From Branchiostoma floridae (taxonomy: Eukaryota > Chordata > Leptocardii > Amphioxiformes > Branchiostomatidae), in the NCBI RefSeq assembly GCF_000003815.2, contig NC_049986.1, forward strand, positions 7,099,757-7,163,756: DNA of 64,000 nucleotides, in the 5' to 3' direction. This document shows positions 1-11,562 of this stretch, piece after piece (the first letter of the stretch is position 1; every line of letters starts with the position of its first letter). Below the pieces are notes generated by a model. It did not search any database and was not told the origin of the DNA. It saw only the letters and a program-made list of their open reading frames with translations. A program made the position numbers and the translations under genes.

Positions 1-355
1 TGTATCTAATTCTAATGTTGTGAAATACGAAAACTCCCTGGTGACTTAGACCCACTTTTGATGAAAACACAAAATGAATTTTCCTCATCAGATTGAAAGG
101 TAACAGATGGAGGAAAATGCGATGTGTCTGTCATCTTCTGCATCACTGAGCATCTTATTGCTAATCAATGAGGCCAATTTCGAGCGCCACTACTTAACAC
201 ATGGTTTTAATTGCTTGTCGAAGAGTAGGCGCTTACGATGCTGAACGCTAAAGAAAAACAATAATTACGTATATTTCTGTTATTGAAGTACTAAAAATAA
301 AAAATATCAAAACAATAAAGAAAATACTTTTCTGTGAGCAGCATGCGATTGCCAA

Positions 356-859
356 TGGTCGTCACAATCAAATACGTGCATGATCCATAGATATTCAAAA
401 TTATGTATTTTTCCTATAAGAATTGCATATGGTAGCTGGGCAAAACTGATTTCCTTCAAGAAAGATTGTTACAGACGGTTATAAGCTTGAATTGATTGAA
501 TGAAATGTAAGCACAAGAGGTAAGTTTTACATGTTATTTCAGATTATGCTAGAAATNNNNNNNNNNNNNNNNNNNNNNNNNNNNNNNNNNNNNNNNNNNN
601 NNNNNNNNNNNNNNNNNNNNNNNNNNNNNNNNNNNNNNNNNNNNNNNNNNNNNNNNTGGTCGTCACAATCAAATACGGGCATGATCCAATAGATAGTCAA
701 AATTAGGTATTTTTCCTATAAGAATGGCATATGGTAGCTGGGCAAAACTGATTTCCTTCAAGAAAGATTGTTACAGACGGTTATAAGCTTGAATTGATTG
801 AATGAAATGTAAGCACAAGAGGTAAGTTTTACATGGTTATTTCAGATTATGCTAGAAAT
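356..859 (+). repeat. Near-identical ~200-bp direct duplication around a gap
   Basis: Positions 356-556 repeat at 657-859 with only a few substitutions and single-base indels. Both begin TGGTCGTCACAATCAAATAC and reach AGATTATGCTAGAAAT. No coding potential is seen. A false duplication from unmerged alleles is the simplest reading. Confidence 0.9.
557..656. other. Assembly gap (100 N)
   Basis: A run of exactly 100 N. The sequence on its two sides (356-556 and 657-859) is nearly identical, so the gap probably joins two haplotype copies or a tandem duplication. Confidence 0.99.
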
Positions 860-1120
860 TTCAACCAAATGGGCCACGTCATATAACTTATTGCAAAGAT
901 GATCCCTCCCAGTTGTTACTAATAGTGATAGCAAGAATGTAATTTCAGAAGCCCTCACTTTGCTATAGCGGCTGTTAACTTTCAGTAGATTTTGCAAATG
1001 TTAAAACTGTAAGGAAATAAGGATGACTAAAATGGGAAATTATAATTTAGTTGTGTATCTTAAACAGTCAAAGTCAAGACCTATACTCTCCAGTATTCAA
1101 TGACTGACAGCTATGTACTT
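860..1120. other. No recognisable gene
   Basis: AT-rich single-copy-looking sequence between the duplicated flank and the first minisatellite. I see no exon, RNA or clear repeat. Confidence 0.5.
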
Positions 1121-1125
1121 CCACC

Positions 1126-1600
1126 ATGGTCCTGAACAGAACCAGCCATACATTGATGGTACTGTCCTTGGTGCTGACCAGCACTGGTTATACATTGATA
1201 GTACTTTTATACATGGGTGGTACTATCCTCAACTGTGCTGAAGGGCACCAGTTATACATTGATTGTACTGTCCTTGGTGATGGACAGCAGTACCAATCAT
1301 ATATTGATAGTACTGTCCTACGTGCTGAACAGCGCAAGTCATACATGGATGATACTGTCCTGAACTGTGCTGAAGAACGCCAGCCATACATTAATTGTAC
1401 TGTCCTTGGTGCTGAACAGAGCCAACCATACATGTTACGGGTTCCTATTACTGTCCTTGGTGCTGAACAGCATTACCGAGACATGTTTATCACTGTGCTT
1501 GGCGCGGAACAGCACCAGTCATTTGTATACATGGAAGGTAGTGTTTCCTTAGTGCCGAAAACACACCGTTCATACATGGATGAATTGAACTGTTTTGTAC
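1126..1600 (+). repeat. Degenerate minisatellite (42-bp type)
   Basis: Diverged, length-variable units sharing the core TGTCCTTGGTGCTGAACAG, at roughly 40-66 bp spacing. It is the decayed relative of the clean array at 2130-2695. Because units are often multiples of 3, long open frames appear on both strands. They are by-products of the repeat, not genes. Confidence 0.85.
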
Positions 1601-2129
1601 ATTGCACCGGGCATACATTGGTGGATGGCTGGATGGCACTTGGAGATGTGCTTGGTTACAAAGCTACTATCATTCGGCGCTATTCATCATTTGGACAACC
1701 TCCTACAGTTTACATTCAATATGCGATAAAATGGCATGCAAAAAATCTAACTTAAGCAATACGCTTCATATCATCTCATTATCTCTCATATTGACCTGCA
1801 CACCCAGTTTTCTCCCCTTACCACCAAGCGTCCCTATCTGATATCACTAGGTCAGGTGGTTGGGTAATTGTAGCCATTACTGTAATGGGACGTGCAGGCC
1901 TGTGCGTAATTGGCAGCAATACTTCACACCCCTGAAGGTTCTCCATTGGCTCGTGCAGATGGGATGGCACACACGTATGTCATTAACACATACTAAGTCA
2001 TGGTGGGAGAGGGCAGGTCGAACATGGTGGTTAATACTTTGTGGGTCCTTCAACAATGAGGCCAACACGTTACCCATGCTCACACTGGCATTTCTGGGTC
2101 AGGACGTATCATTAGAATACGCTAAACAG

Positions 2130-2695
2130 CATGCACCATACATGGATGGTACTGTCCTTGGTTCTGAACAGCACCGGTTATACACAGATGGTACTATCCT
2201 TGGCTCCGAACAGCACCATTTGTAAATAGATGGTACTGGCCTTGGTTTTGAACAGCACCAGTTATACATGGATGGTACTATCCTTGGTGCTGAACAGCAC
2301 CATTTATACATGGATGGTACTATCCTTGGTGCTGAACAGCACCATTTATACATGGATGGTACTATCCTTGGTGCTGAACAGCACCTTTTATACATAGATG
2401 GTACTATCCTTGGTGCTGAACAGCACCTTTTATACATCGATGATACTATCAATGGTGCTGAACAGCACCTTTTCTACATCGATGGTACTATCCATGGTGC
2501 TGAACAGCACCTTTTATACATCGATGGTACTATCCTTGGTGCTGAACAGCACCTTTTATACATCGATGATACTATCAATGGTGCTGAACAGCACCTTTCT
2601 ACATCGATGGTACTATCCATGGTGCTGAACAGCACATTTTATACATCGATGGTACTATCCTTGGTGCTGAACAGCACCATTTATACATGGATGGT
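2130..2695 (+). repeat. 42-bp hairpin minisatellite, about 13 copies
   Basis: Tandem 42-bp units (ACATNGATGGTACTATCC followed by TTGGTGCTGAACAGCACC). Each unit holds a palindrome GGTGCTG-AA-CAGCACC (7-bp arms, 2-base loop). The array is followed by a hairpin GTACCTA/TAGGTAC at about 2705-2726. Open frames of 14-residue repeats exist on both strands but lack any other sign of coding. Confidence 0.95.
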
Positions 2696-2823
2696 AAAAA
2701 TAAGTACCTAGCTTCGATTAGGTACGTCCTCTCGGAGGATTAGTTAAGCCAGAGGCCCTGTGTTTAGGGAGAACTAGGGGTCCCTCTCGGTGTGAGTGGA
2801 TCAAACCTTAAGAGTTTGATGCA

Positions 2824-3069
2824 AGTTATCACTGCACTTGGGGCACCGGTACGGCACTGCGGGGTTCCAAAGATTACTCAAAACGAATTTCAGAGATAAC
2901 GAACGAATTTTCTTTACGTTTTGTGTATTTTGTCGACTGCTAAGTCATACTTTTACGTATTACACAATATCTAAATCATAAAAAAAATCAGCAAAAATAA
3001 CACAACAGTGCCGCAGTGAACGAACTCCGCAGTGCCGCACCAGTGACCCAAATGCAGTGAGATACCACC
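2824..3069 (+). mobile_element. MITE family A copy 1
   Basis: A 240-260 bp non-autonomous element with long imperfect terminal inverted repeats. The left end reads like TATCACTGCACTTGGGGCAC and the right end is its reverse complement, GTGCCCCAAGTGCAGTGAGA in fresher copies. Inside is an AT-rich core with TCATACTTTTACGTATTAC. Twelve copies are in the window and none encodes a transposase. This copy has a degraded outer left edge. Confidence 0.9.
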
Positions 3070-3723
3070 ATTACAGCCAGGTCTTACTCACCTTGTCCCC
3101 AGTGAACAAAATCACTATGTTACGTAATTACGCTCAATGGTGATTTACCGGTTACGTGAAACAAAATAACGTTAAGATACTTTGGTGAGACTGTAGTATA
3201 AACTGAATCCCCAATATAGGTAGTAGATGTTTAAAATTTAGATATTCAGTGTAATGTAGCCAGCTGTTGCCGCACCGCATGCCTGCAAAACCTGTGTGTC
3301 ACGAAGAGGGATAATTATACCGGATATAGAGATATAGATACTGAGTCCATGTTGGTTTAATAATGAGATATCAACATTTGAAAAAAAATGGACCTGGCAC
3401 AAGTCTACTGTAAACGATCTTTTGACTTTGAACTACGATAGAAATAATAAACGTGTTATCGATTCTAAGTAGTGTGTTCTTTTGTTTGCTATTCGCGTAG
3501 ACAGTTAAATCAATGCCGACATTAGGGTACAAGGTGTTGCGAATTGTTAGTCTGGAAACAAAATCGATTTGACTATAAATGTTCAGACGTCTACTTTACA
3601 CTTCGACTATGGTTACAGATGCGAATGGCTCTTTCGCCAAGATTTTGACCAAAATCCAATACATAACGTGACAGTTACCAGAAAATAATGTTCACGTTCT
3701 AGTAGAAAGATAAATGTCTATGG
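3070..3723. other. No recognisable gene; one copy of a short dispersed motif
   Basis: AT-rich. Around 3299-3343 there is a diverged copy of the TTATACCGGATATA motif also seen at 4381, 7669 and 56030. Nothing else is recognised. Confidence 0.4.
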
Positions 3724-3962
3724 CTACGGCCGTGTGGCGCGTTGGACACACCGATCCCTCGTTCTCGGAAGTTAAGCAACGTACAGTCCGGACAGTTCTT
3801 GGATGAGGTACGACCGGATCCTGTAGCCTACAATGTAAAACAGGGGTCCCGTGTTCGAAGAGGCACCTCGACCACGTAAATCAGCCTCATTACCCAAATA
3901 CTGGGTACCCACTGGCTTCAAATACAGCCGATATTATCATTATTATCACAACTAAGCGAAAC
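3724..3962 (+). mobile_element. 5S rRNA-derived SINE (SINE3-like) or 5S pseudogene
   Basis: The head from about 3724 resembles 5S rRNA: GGCTACGGCC near the start, then TTCTCGGAAGTTAAGCAACG and CTTGGATGAGG, ending CCTGTAGCC. These are the 5S internal control region and 3' end, but with substitutions that would disturb the rRNA fold. About 110 bp of unrelated sequence follows, and it ends in an ATTATCATTATTATCA tail. A 5S head, unrelated body and short-repeat tail is the layout of 5S-derived SINEs. A decayed 5S gene with chance flank is the alternative. Confidence 0.65.
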
Positions 3963-5365
3963 AATTTAGAACGTTGGCAACGGTCAACTAAAGAAAAAGT
4001 AAAGCCTTATACATTAATAGTTGTAAGATGGGCATAGCTCTTTACTTGGCTTTATTCCAGTTCTCTTGTAGAAGAATAATTAGTGCACGCCACAATTACC
4101 ACTTGAATAATCTTTAAAATATCTTGGTGAATGGTAAGTACTTTCCGACCCAAGAGAAGAATGTGGTAAGCAATTGGCTATTCTGGACTAATGTGTGTCT
4201 ATTTCCGGTGCAGATGTGTTTAAAGCTACTCATTACAGTACTTCCACCTATCAGTTATCGCCTTCAGGTACTTTTCTATCTTAATTGATCATTGGACGAA
4301 AATACAGTACTGTGTATATATAGCGAAAGACAGTGATATTTTGGTCGACTGTCAGCTCCTTTCCTATTCCTATTTAGGTACATGTATCTACATGTGTATA
4401 TCCGGTATAACTGTCTTTCGGAGTTACAAACCAGCTTCGCTGGCACACGACACGATAGCAGCTGGTTATATTACACTTAGTTCAAAAGACTTGTCATACC
4501 TACCCTTTGCACATCTAACTGCACCCGTCATGTTTTTCATTTATAACTGTGCCACAGTTAACATTATTTTCAAGGCCATATCATCCATCATGCCAGTGTA
4601 AATCTGTAACATAACAACTTCATTGTAGTCTGTTTACACGAACAAACATGCGTCCCTTGTGAAATATGTATCTGAACCAAATATGTCATGTATAGCAAAT
4701 CGGAACTAGAGCGGAAAACAATGAACAAATACGTTTTATGACAGCGTGGTCATTTGGGCATTATATCCGACGCCATGCGTCAAATTGAGTTATCCTTACG
4801 GTACAGAGTGGTTTATTTTTCGAAATACATTTCATTTACATCGTATTAATCTTACTTTCACCAAATTTCAAGTAGAAACTGTTTTGTTAAAGTCCACGCT
4901 CATGTACTTTTTCCCGAGAATGAATCAGTTGAACCAAGCTTTAAAAGACAGTACAGATGTGATCACATGGACGTCATGTTGACAGTTCTTAGGTTCCTCT
5001 ACAATAAACGTTATCTGGTACAACACACCAGCTGCGAGCAGGCGACGACAGCTCATCGATCAACTTGTCAAAACTTAAAGCCCTGAAAATATCTCAGTAA
5101 AAATGAGTTTTACTCTCGTGTAGTTCAAGCAATTTACTCCCCCACAAGACTGTTTGCAGCTGCAGTGTCCAGACAACTACAACAACAGCAGAACACATTA
5201 GACGACTACAACTATGATTTGGGTCACGATAAACCGGTGACTGTTTCCAAAATCATATCTAGTTGCTTGAGTAACTGTTTTCTGGCGTATCTTATTACCT
5301 GGATATTTAAACCTTCATTGATAACTACTATACGACTGTTTTGCGCAGTTTGATAGGTTTTTTTT
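3963..5365. other. No recognisable gene; repeat fragments only
   Basis: It contains a minus-strand copy of the TTATACCGGATATA motif (4381-4427) and, at about 5235-5340, a copy of the dispersed family with CTAGTTGCTTGAGTAACTG and GGCGTATCTTATTACCTGG. Short open frames here have no recognisable product. Confidence 0.4.
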
Positions 5366-5395
5366 TATCTTGCCGGGCTTGCGCCCGGCAAGATA
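5366..5395. repeat. Perfect 13-bp inverted repeat with TTGC loop
   Basis: TATCTTGCCGGGC, loop TTGC, GCCCGGCAAGATA: all 13 pairs match and it is GC-rich within an AT-rich setting. It follows a T-run. Function unknown; it could be a transposon end or a structured RNA element. Confidence 0.9.
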
Positions 5396-5924
5396 ATGTG
5401 GCGGATATTTTCCATGGTTCAATGGTTCAATCAATGGTTCAATGTTAACCCAGCCCTTCCAAAGGCCCTTCAAAAGGCCCTTTTCTCTTTGCCCAATTTT
5501 ATGGCTTAGTTAGACAAGGGTTACATTGCAGTCCAGTATCAAAACTGTATTTTAGACGTATGTGGTCCAGCGTAAATAAATCTACGCTTTAACCCATGTT
5601 TATCATAAAGATATATCAAAAATTGCATCAGAAGGAATTTATTTTGTAATAAAGAATAATGCATACTCATTGTGGGTCAAAAAGTTTTACAATACCGGTT
5701 TATTGTGCCAATAATTCATCTGACATAGATTATGTTAATGAGGTAAATTTCCAATATCTCCCTACACTGGGGGATTATTTTAGAGGGTAAAACTTCACTG
5801 GAATGGATTCATCATTCTTTAATTGTAAAAATAAAACAACGTTTATTTTTGCATTTTGCGACTTGCAGTCTATGCCATACATTTCTATACCTTTTAAAAC
5901 GAGGTTCTTCAGAACATGTAATGG

Positions 5925-5990
5925 TTAGCTCAGTGGTAAAGTTTATGTAATCCAACGCTCCGGGTTCGATTCCCGGAACGGGAATTTTTC
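5925..5990 (+). pseudogene. tRNA-like fragment (pseudo-tRNA or SINE head)
   Basis: It has a D-arm-like box A (TTAGCTCAGTGGTAAAG) and a perfect T-arm (CCGGG-TTCGATT-CCCGG). The acceptor stem does not pair and the D stem is broken, so it is not a functional tRNA. T-rich runs follow, as after Pol III units. Confidence 0.6.
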
Positions 5991-8900
5991 AACTTTCTTT
6001 TTTTTTAATTTTTTTTTTACACCATTAAAGTACTAGTAAACAATACTTTTCTCTTTTGACCAGAACATTTGGGAATTTCTGTTGTAGTTCTGCATTTTTC
6101 CGCTGTTGGGATATTTGAATGAACGAACAGACATGTACATGTAGGGTATATGTCGTTCTAACTTTCATTAAAATGCCCATACAACATCTATATCACATAA
6201 TTGCACGAGAAGAAACTGATTTTCTCGAAAATAATTGCATCCTGTATGACAAAAAGTTTCACTAAACATGTTCATTCTTATATTCCTGGACAAACCTCAT
6301 TTGCATATTGGTGAATCTCTCCATGCGACCATATCAGATTTAGTTACTCTATTTCTATTTACATGACATTCTAATAACTAGAAAAACGTTCACACATGCA
6401 AACCTTAGCAAAATGTCAGCTTTTTTAAAGCACTTGTTCTGGTTGTTTCTGATTATTTTGATGTGATCCTCATGTTTACTGATGAACACTGGTGAAGCGC
6501 CGAGGTACCTTTTCCTGACGAAATCCCTACTACCCGGCAAGATACAGCTTTTTTTAAAGCACTTGTTTCAGCTATTTCTGTACATGTGTCGACTTAAACC
6601 AATGCGTGAGAGAGACACTTTCTACCTATGCCTGTAAATATCAGCGACCCTTTGAATCAGAGATCACACTTCCAAACAGAGATAAAATCTTATCAAATGA
6701 CTCTCGACTCGCAAAACATGTCACTCAATGCCGCCGACAACACCATGATGTGATTTTCGCGGTGCACGCATATGTCAGTTTCTATTCCAGGGAATAAGTA
6801 ATTTATGACCTATATTTTATACCTTGCAAATGAAAATGCATCGAGGTAAATATAAGGTTTCTCGTATCAAGGGTTCATACTTTGTCAACGTATCAACCCC
6901 GTCATGCATCACAATCAGTCTTCATTTTTTTCGTGTTAAAGTTCCCATCTTCGTGTTAAAGTTCCTATTCAATTTCTCAGCGATAAAACTGGCACATTAC
7001 TTTTTTTTATACAATTAGCGTATCCCACACTTATCCCTAGTGTTGGATATGGATTCGACAGCATAGCTACTTAAGCTCATGTTTAAACGTTACAGGAAAA
7101 AGCGACATAATCAAAGTAGGACTTGATGCCATGATGTCAACTAGATCACGTTACACATGTCACTCAAATTCTTGTCGAAAATCAACATGATTAGTGTGAA
7201 ACTTGAGATACTCGAGTGTCTTCTGGCCCGTGACTTGATTAAAGCTCTGTGAAACGTGAAATCAACTGACATGTAGACATTTAGTCATATAATGCAAAGC
7301 ATTTTCCACGAATGTACAATATTGCTATAACAAAAAGAGCTTAAAAGGAAACTTCCAAAGGAGTAGTTACCTTTGTAGGTAATTTCATTATTTTGGTACC
7401 TATGCAATGTACGTAGCCCTTTCAGTCATTGTTACCCATTATATCATCCAACAAAATATATCGACGGACACTGAGGAGATATTCAGCAAATAGCTTTTGT
7501 AAATACGTTGTAAAGTCTTGAGATACTTGAGTTAAGTTGTGCATGCGTCTTGCACAATTTTGGCTTTGCCATTTAGAGACAGACTGTCTTGTCTGCGACA
7601 AGTTGTGACCCAGCCAGCTTTGAAATTCTACCGGAACAAAATTGAATGAAGATCAACGACAAAGGTGTATGTGTTACGCCAAAGAGCGGTTATACCGGAT
7701 ATATTGATACAGACAAATGTGACCACAACGTAAGAAAGCAAGGGATCTGATCTAGATTTTACCTATCAACACTAACACAATCAGAGTGCCACACTGTCTA
7801 ACATATCTGATCCCTGACCACCCTAATCATGACCACCGTAAGGATTAAATCCCCATCAAATGCCTGAAGCCGATTCAGGTGGTGTTATTAGGTAGGACAA
7901 TTTGTATTCATCTACCTGACGTACGATCATCAATGAGGAAATTGGAACAGTACAGGATCTAATATGTATGTAAAAACGTGCATACGCCAAAAAGGAGTTA
8001 CTCAAGCAATTGGATATGATTTGTCTTTCGTCAGTGACACTAAAGTGATCATAAAAACGGGTATGTTTTGTTCGTGGTGTCATCACCTCAATGGCAATGG
8101 TACTGTTCATACAGGTATGTGCTGATGTCATTTTGGCTGTAGAGCTTAACTTGTTTAGACATACTATAAAGAGCATTTGTTTTTCTATTGAATGTCTTAC
8201 ACGGCAAATACCTATGGGATATACAAATGTTCTTCTACTAATTTGTTTGATCCACAAACGTCCAAACGATGGGGGTTAAGAGTAAAACGAATCGATAAGA
8301 AGTAATTGGGCACGGCAAAACGTTGTCCTGTTTGTATATTTCCCAGAGGTACACCACTGCTAAATTGATAATTGATTTTCTTGACTTCACACGTTTGAGA
8401 TGATCTTTGTGGTGAAACAGGGAATAACAGATCTGTATCCCACACATAATGAATATAAGGAATCCATCCAAACCATTTAAACAACAGTTCTAAATACTAA
8501 CCAAATAGAAATAAAGAAATAATGATTGAGCGATCATTATTGATATCGACATTTTTTAAACATCTCATTACAACGTTGTCGGTACAATGTATTCTATTAG
8601 CGGCTAACAGAAGACTATTCCGTTAAGTTATTAACCATGTTTAGGTTGGTCTTAAATGAAAGAGCATTATCAACCGATGTAATATTTAGTTGATTACAGT
8701 TAAAACAGTATAAACTAATAAAGCAAAACACCATAAAATAGGCTATAGTTAAGTACGCAGTTTTAATCAACGATATACGTTGTCTAGACTCTAAAGCTGT
8801 AATCTAAAAATCCATCTTGATTCAATGTAGTAACGTTAGCGTTTAGACATCAACACTTTACTATCTTCATATTAATTGAATTACTGATTTGTAAGGTATA

Positions 8901-10040
8901 CAATCTTTACCCTCGACTAGCTCTATAACGCTCTGTAGAGAAATATCGCAAACTCATTTGCCACTGGGATATCTCAAATTGTATTCTGTATAGTACAGTA
9001 AGAGGACCACGTACATTATGATTATGTACAGATAGTTTCAAAACATCAGAAAGACATAGAAACGTTTAACGTACTTCAGTAAACATGCTGCATCTTACCT
9101 TCACCTCGCCCGGTCTGTGTGTCTGCGTGTCCTTCCGAAATCATTCTACTTGAAAGTCTTGGCGGAATGACAACGTTACTATAGCCTATGGCCACTGGCT
9201 CCGGTCCAGCTTATCCCATTAAGTGTGATTAAACTGCCTATAAAGGAGATGGTACTTCTGCCTGGCACAACCTCGTTTGTTGTACCACCGCGACGTGACC
9301 AAAAATCCAACGCCCCAGTAAAAACTCCGTAACTGCGGTTATTACGTCCAATAAACTGACAAATTAGAATTTGCCACGATTTATACGCCGTTCACACGCC
9401 AGCAAGAAGAAGGGAATGCTTTTCCATAGAACTTCGCGGAAGATCACGCCTTCATAAACAAGTTAGAATGGAGGCAAATTACAGACGTTCAATTTGAGTT
9501 AGTCCGCCGCTACAACAGTAGGATCCCATCAGTGACGATGCCTCGAATCACTTCATCCAATTGCGCAATCTATCACAAGTCAGTAAATCCACACGGAAGT
9601 CACGGTTAAGGACCGTTACAAACATCCCTAATCCATATTTCTAACATGCCTCAACGTTAAAGCTTTCACGGTATATCTATGACTCACAAGCTACCAAAAC
9701 CTCAATATCCGTTTAACGTTATACGCATTGGTAAACCCGACAATGAAGCGTAGTTCCAGCAACTGGTACTTTCCCCAGAGCGTTCACTTGTCGGTGACTA
9801 CTTGGGGGTGGTAAAGGGTCAATTGCCCACATGCTTTATTCATCACCAATTTCCAGGCCTCAGGTCTCTCAGGGAATAATAGCCAGTTAGATGTCAGACC
9901 CACAGTTATGTAATACATATGCTGATGTGAAGCGGTTCTTGATGGTATCAACGAGGAAGTCACGCGGCAATCGGAGGATTGTCACCGGGTGATTTAGAGG
10001 CAATTTTACGATGTTGGCCATCTTTGACGCGACAGTCAGA
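5991..10040. other. Gene-poor stretch
   Basis: AT-rich sequence with no exon I can support. It holds a copy of the TTACGCC...GGTTATACCGG motif at 7669-7715 and a reverse-strand copy of the dispersed GTTACTCAAGCAA family at about 7970-8060. Small open frames on both strands look random. Confidence 0.4.
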
Positions 10041-10048
10041 GTCGTTAG

Positions 10049-10340
10049 TTTCTTTATCTTTGTTATCCCAGGTTTTACACAACCTGCATACAGGATTTAT
10101 AAAGGAAAACAGATAAGCTGTTTACTGTCAAATTGTAACCTTAGCTACGACCGTCGATAAGATTGTTGGACTTCCAGCAATAGTCAGTGACAGTGAGTGT
10201 CTATAGTTTCTTTATCTTTGTTATCCCACGTTTTACATAATCAATAAACAGGATTTATGAAGGAAAACAGATAAGTTATTTCACTGTAAAATTGTAACCC
10301 TAGCTACGACAGCCGATAAGAGTGTTGGACTTCCAGCGCC
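10049..10340 (+). repeat. Two-copy tandem duplication, 158-bp period
   Basis: TTTCTTTATCTTTGTTATCC starts at 10049 and again at 10207. Both copies continue through AGGAAAACAGATAAG and end TGTTGGACTTCCAGC. Copies differ at several positions, so the duplication is not recent. No function is evident. Confidence 0.9.
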
Positions 10341-10937
10341 TAATTGAATACATAAATGTTAGTAAATCATGTCATGGTTGTAGAGAAAGCTTTCTTATCT
10401 TTGAAGTATCTTTAGCACATGAGCTGTAGCAGCACATTTGCCTTCCTGTGCAATACGACAGGGATTCATAGGACCTCATCGGTCATGCTTGACTCATTGG
10501 TGACTTGTGATGGTTTCTGGCAAGTGATGTTAGTTCCCTATTTCCAAACAGACATATTTTCTTCTTGCGAAATAATGGGCACTAACACAGGACTAAAGGT
10601 CTATCTGTCAAACTTAGAAACCATTGAAAGTGGCAATGAAAGTCTTAGCTGCACATTAATGAAAATATCACATACACGGACATTTCTTTTAAAGGATTTG
10701 TCACTGAAGTATTCCCTTCGTTAGTGTTATTTCTACCCATATATTTGCATTCCTGCCACGTTCAAGTGTTACTTGCTGTTGAAACTTTCATGATCTATAC
10801 CTTGTGCCTTGCAGGGTAGCTGTACAGCAATCCATGGATATAATCTACATGGGGCTTGCTCAGGCCCAAAGGAACAGAAAGGTGTATTAAGTAGGTCAAC
10901 CGATAGAACGTGCTACATTACTTAGGGCATACACTCT

Positions 10938-11562
10938 AATTGGAATTATAAGCCCTGATAGAAGATCACTGGAAAGGTTTAGGCTTGAAGAGCAGGAAAT
11001 CTATGAGGTTGCGCTCATGTCTGACGGCGTTTTCTGTCCTCAGACGCTCTTCTTCCAATATGGTCAAACCTACTTCTAGCTAACATTATCTAATTGGAAT
11101 TATAAGCTCTGGTAGGAGATCACGGAAGGTTTAGGTTTAAAGAGCAGAAAATCTATGAGGTTGCTCTCATCACTGAAGGCGTTTTCTGTCCTCAGACGCC
11201 CTTATCTGCCACCATGGTCAAACCTGCTTCTAGCTAAGGTTATCTAATTGGAATTATAATCTCTGGTAGAAGATCACAGAAGGTTTAGGATTGAAAAACA
11301 GGAAATCTATGTGGTTGTACTCTGAAGGCGTTTTCTGTCCTCAGATGCCCTTATCTACCGACATCTTCAAACCTACTTCTAGCTAAGACTATCTAATTGG
11401 AATTATAAGCTCCGGCAGAAGATCACGGGAAAGTTTTAGACTTGAAATACTAGACAACTTGGTAATACATGTAGTTGCGCTCATCTCTGAAGGCGTTTTC
11501 TGTCCTCAGACGCCCTTATTATCTGCCATCATGGTCAAACCTACTTCTAGCTAAGATTATGG
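10938..11562 (+). repeat. Four-copy tandem repeat, 149-154 bp period
   Basis: Units begin TAATTGGAATTATAAGC at about 10938, 11091, 11245 and 11394. Each includes AAGGCGTTTTCTGTCCTCAG followed by ACGCCCTT, a short stem (GGCGT/ACGCC). The last unit lengthens slightly. No coding capacity is apparent. Confidence 0.92.

Noticed and set aside
3741-3840. Functional 5S rRNA gene
   Set aside because: Substitutions and length changes break the helices, and a non-5S body follows. Better explained as a SINE head or pseudogene.
5925-5990. Functional tRNA gene
   Set aside because: The acceptor stem does not pair and the D stem is broken. Only the T-arm is intact.
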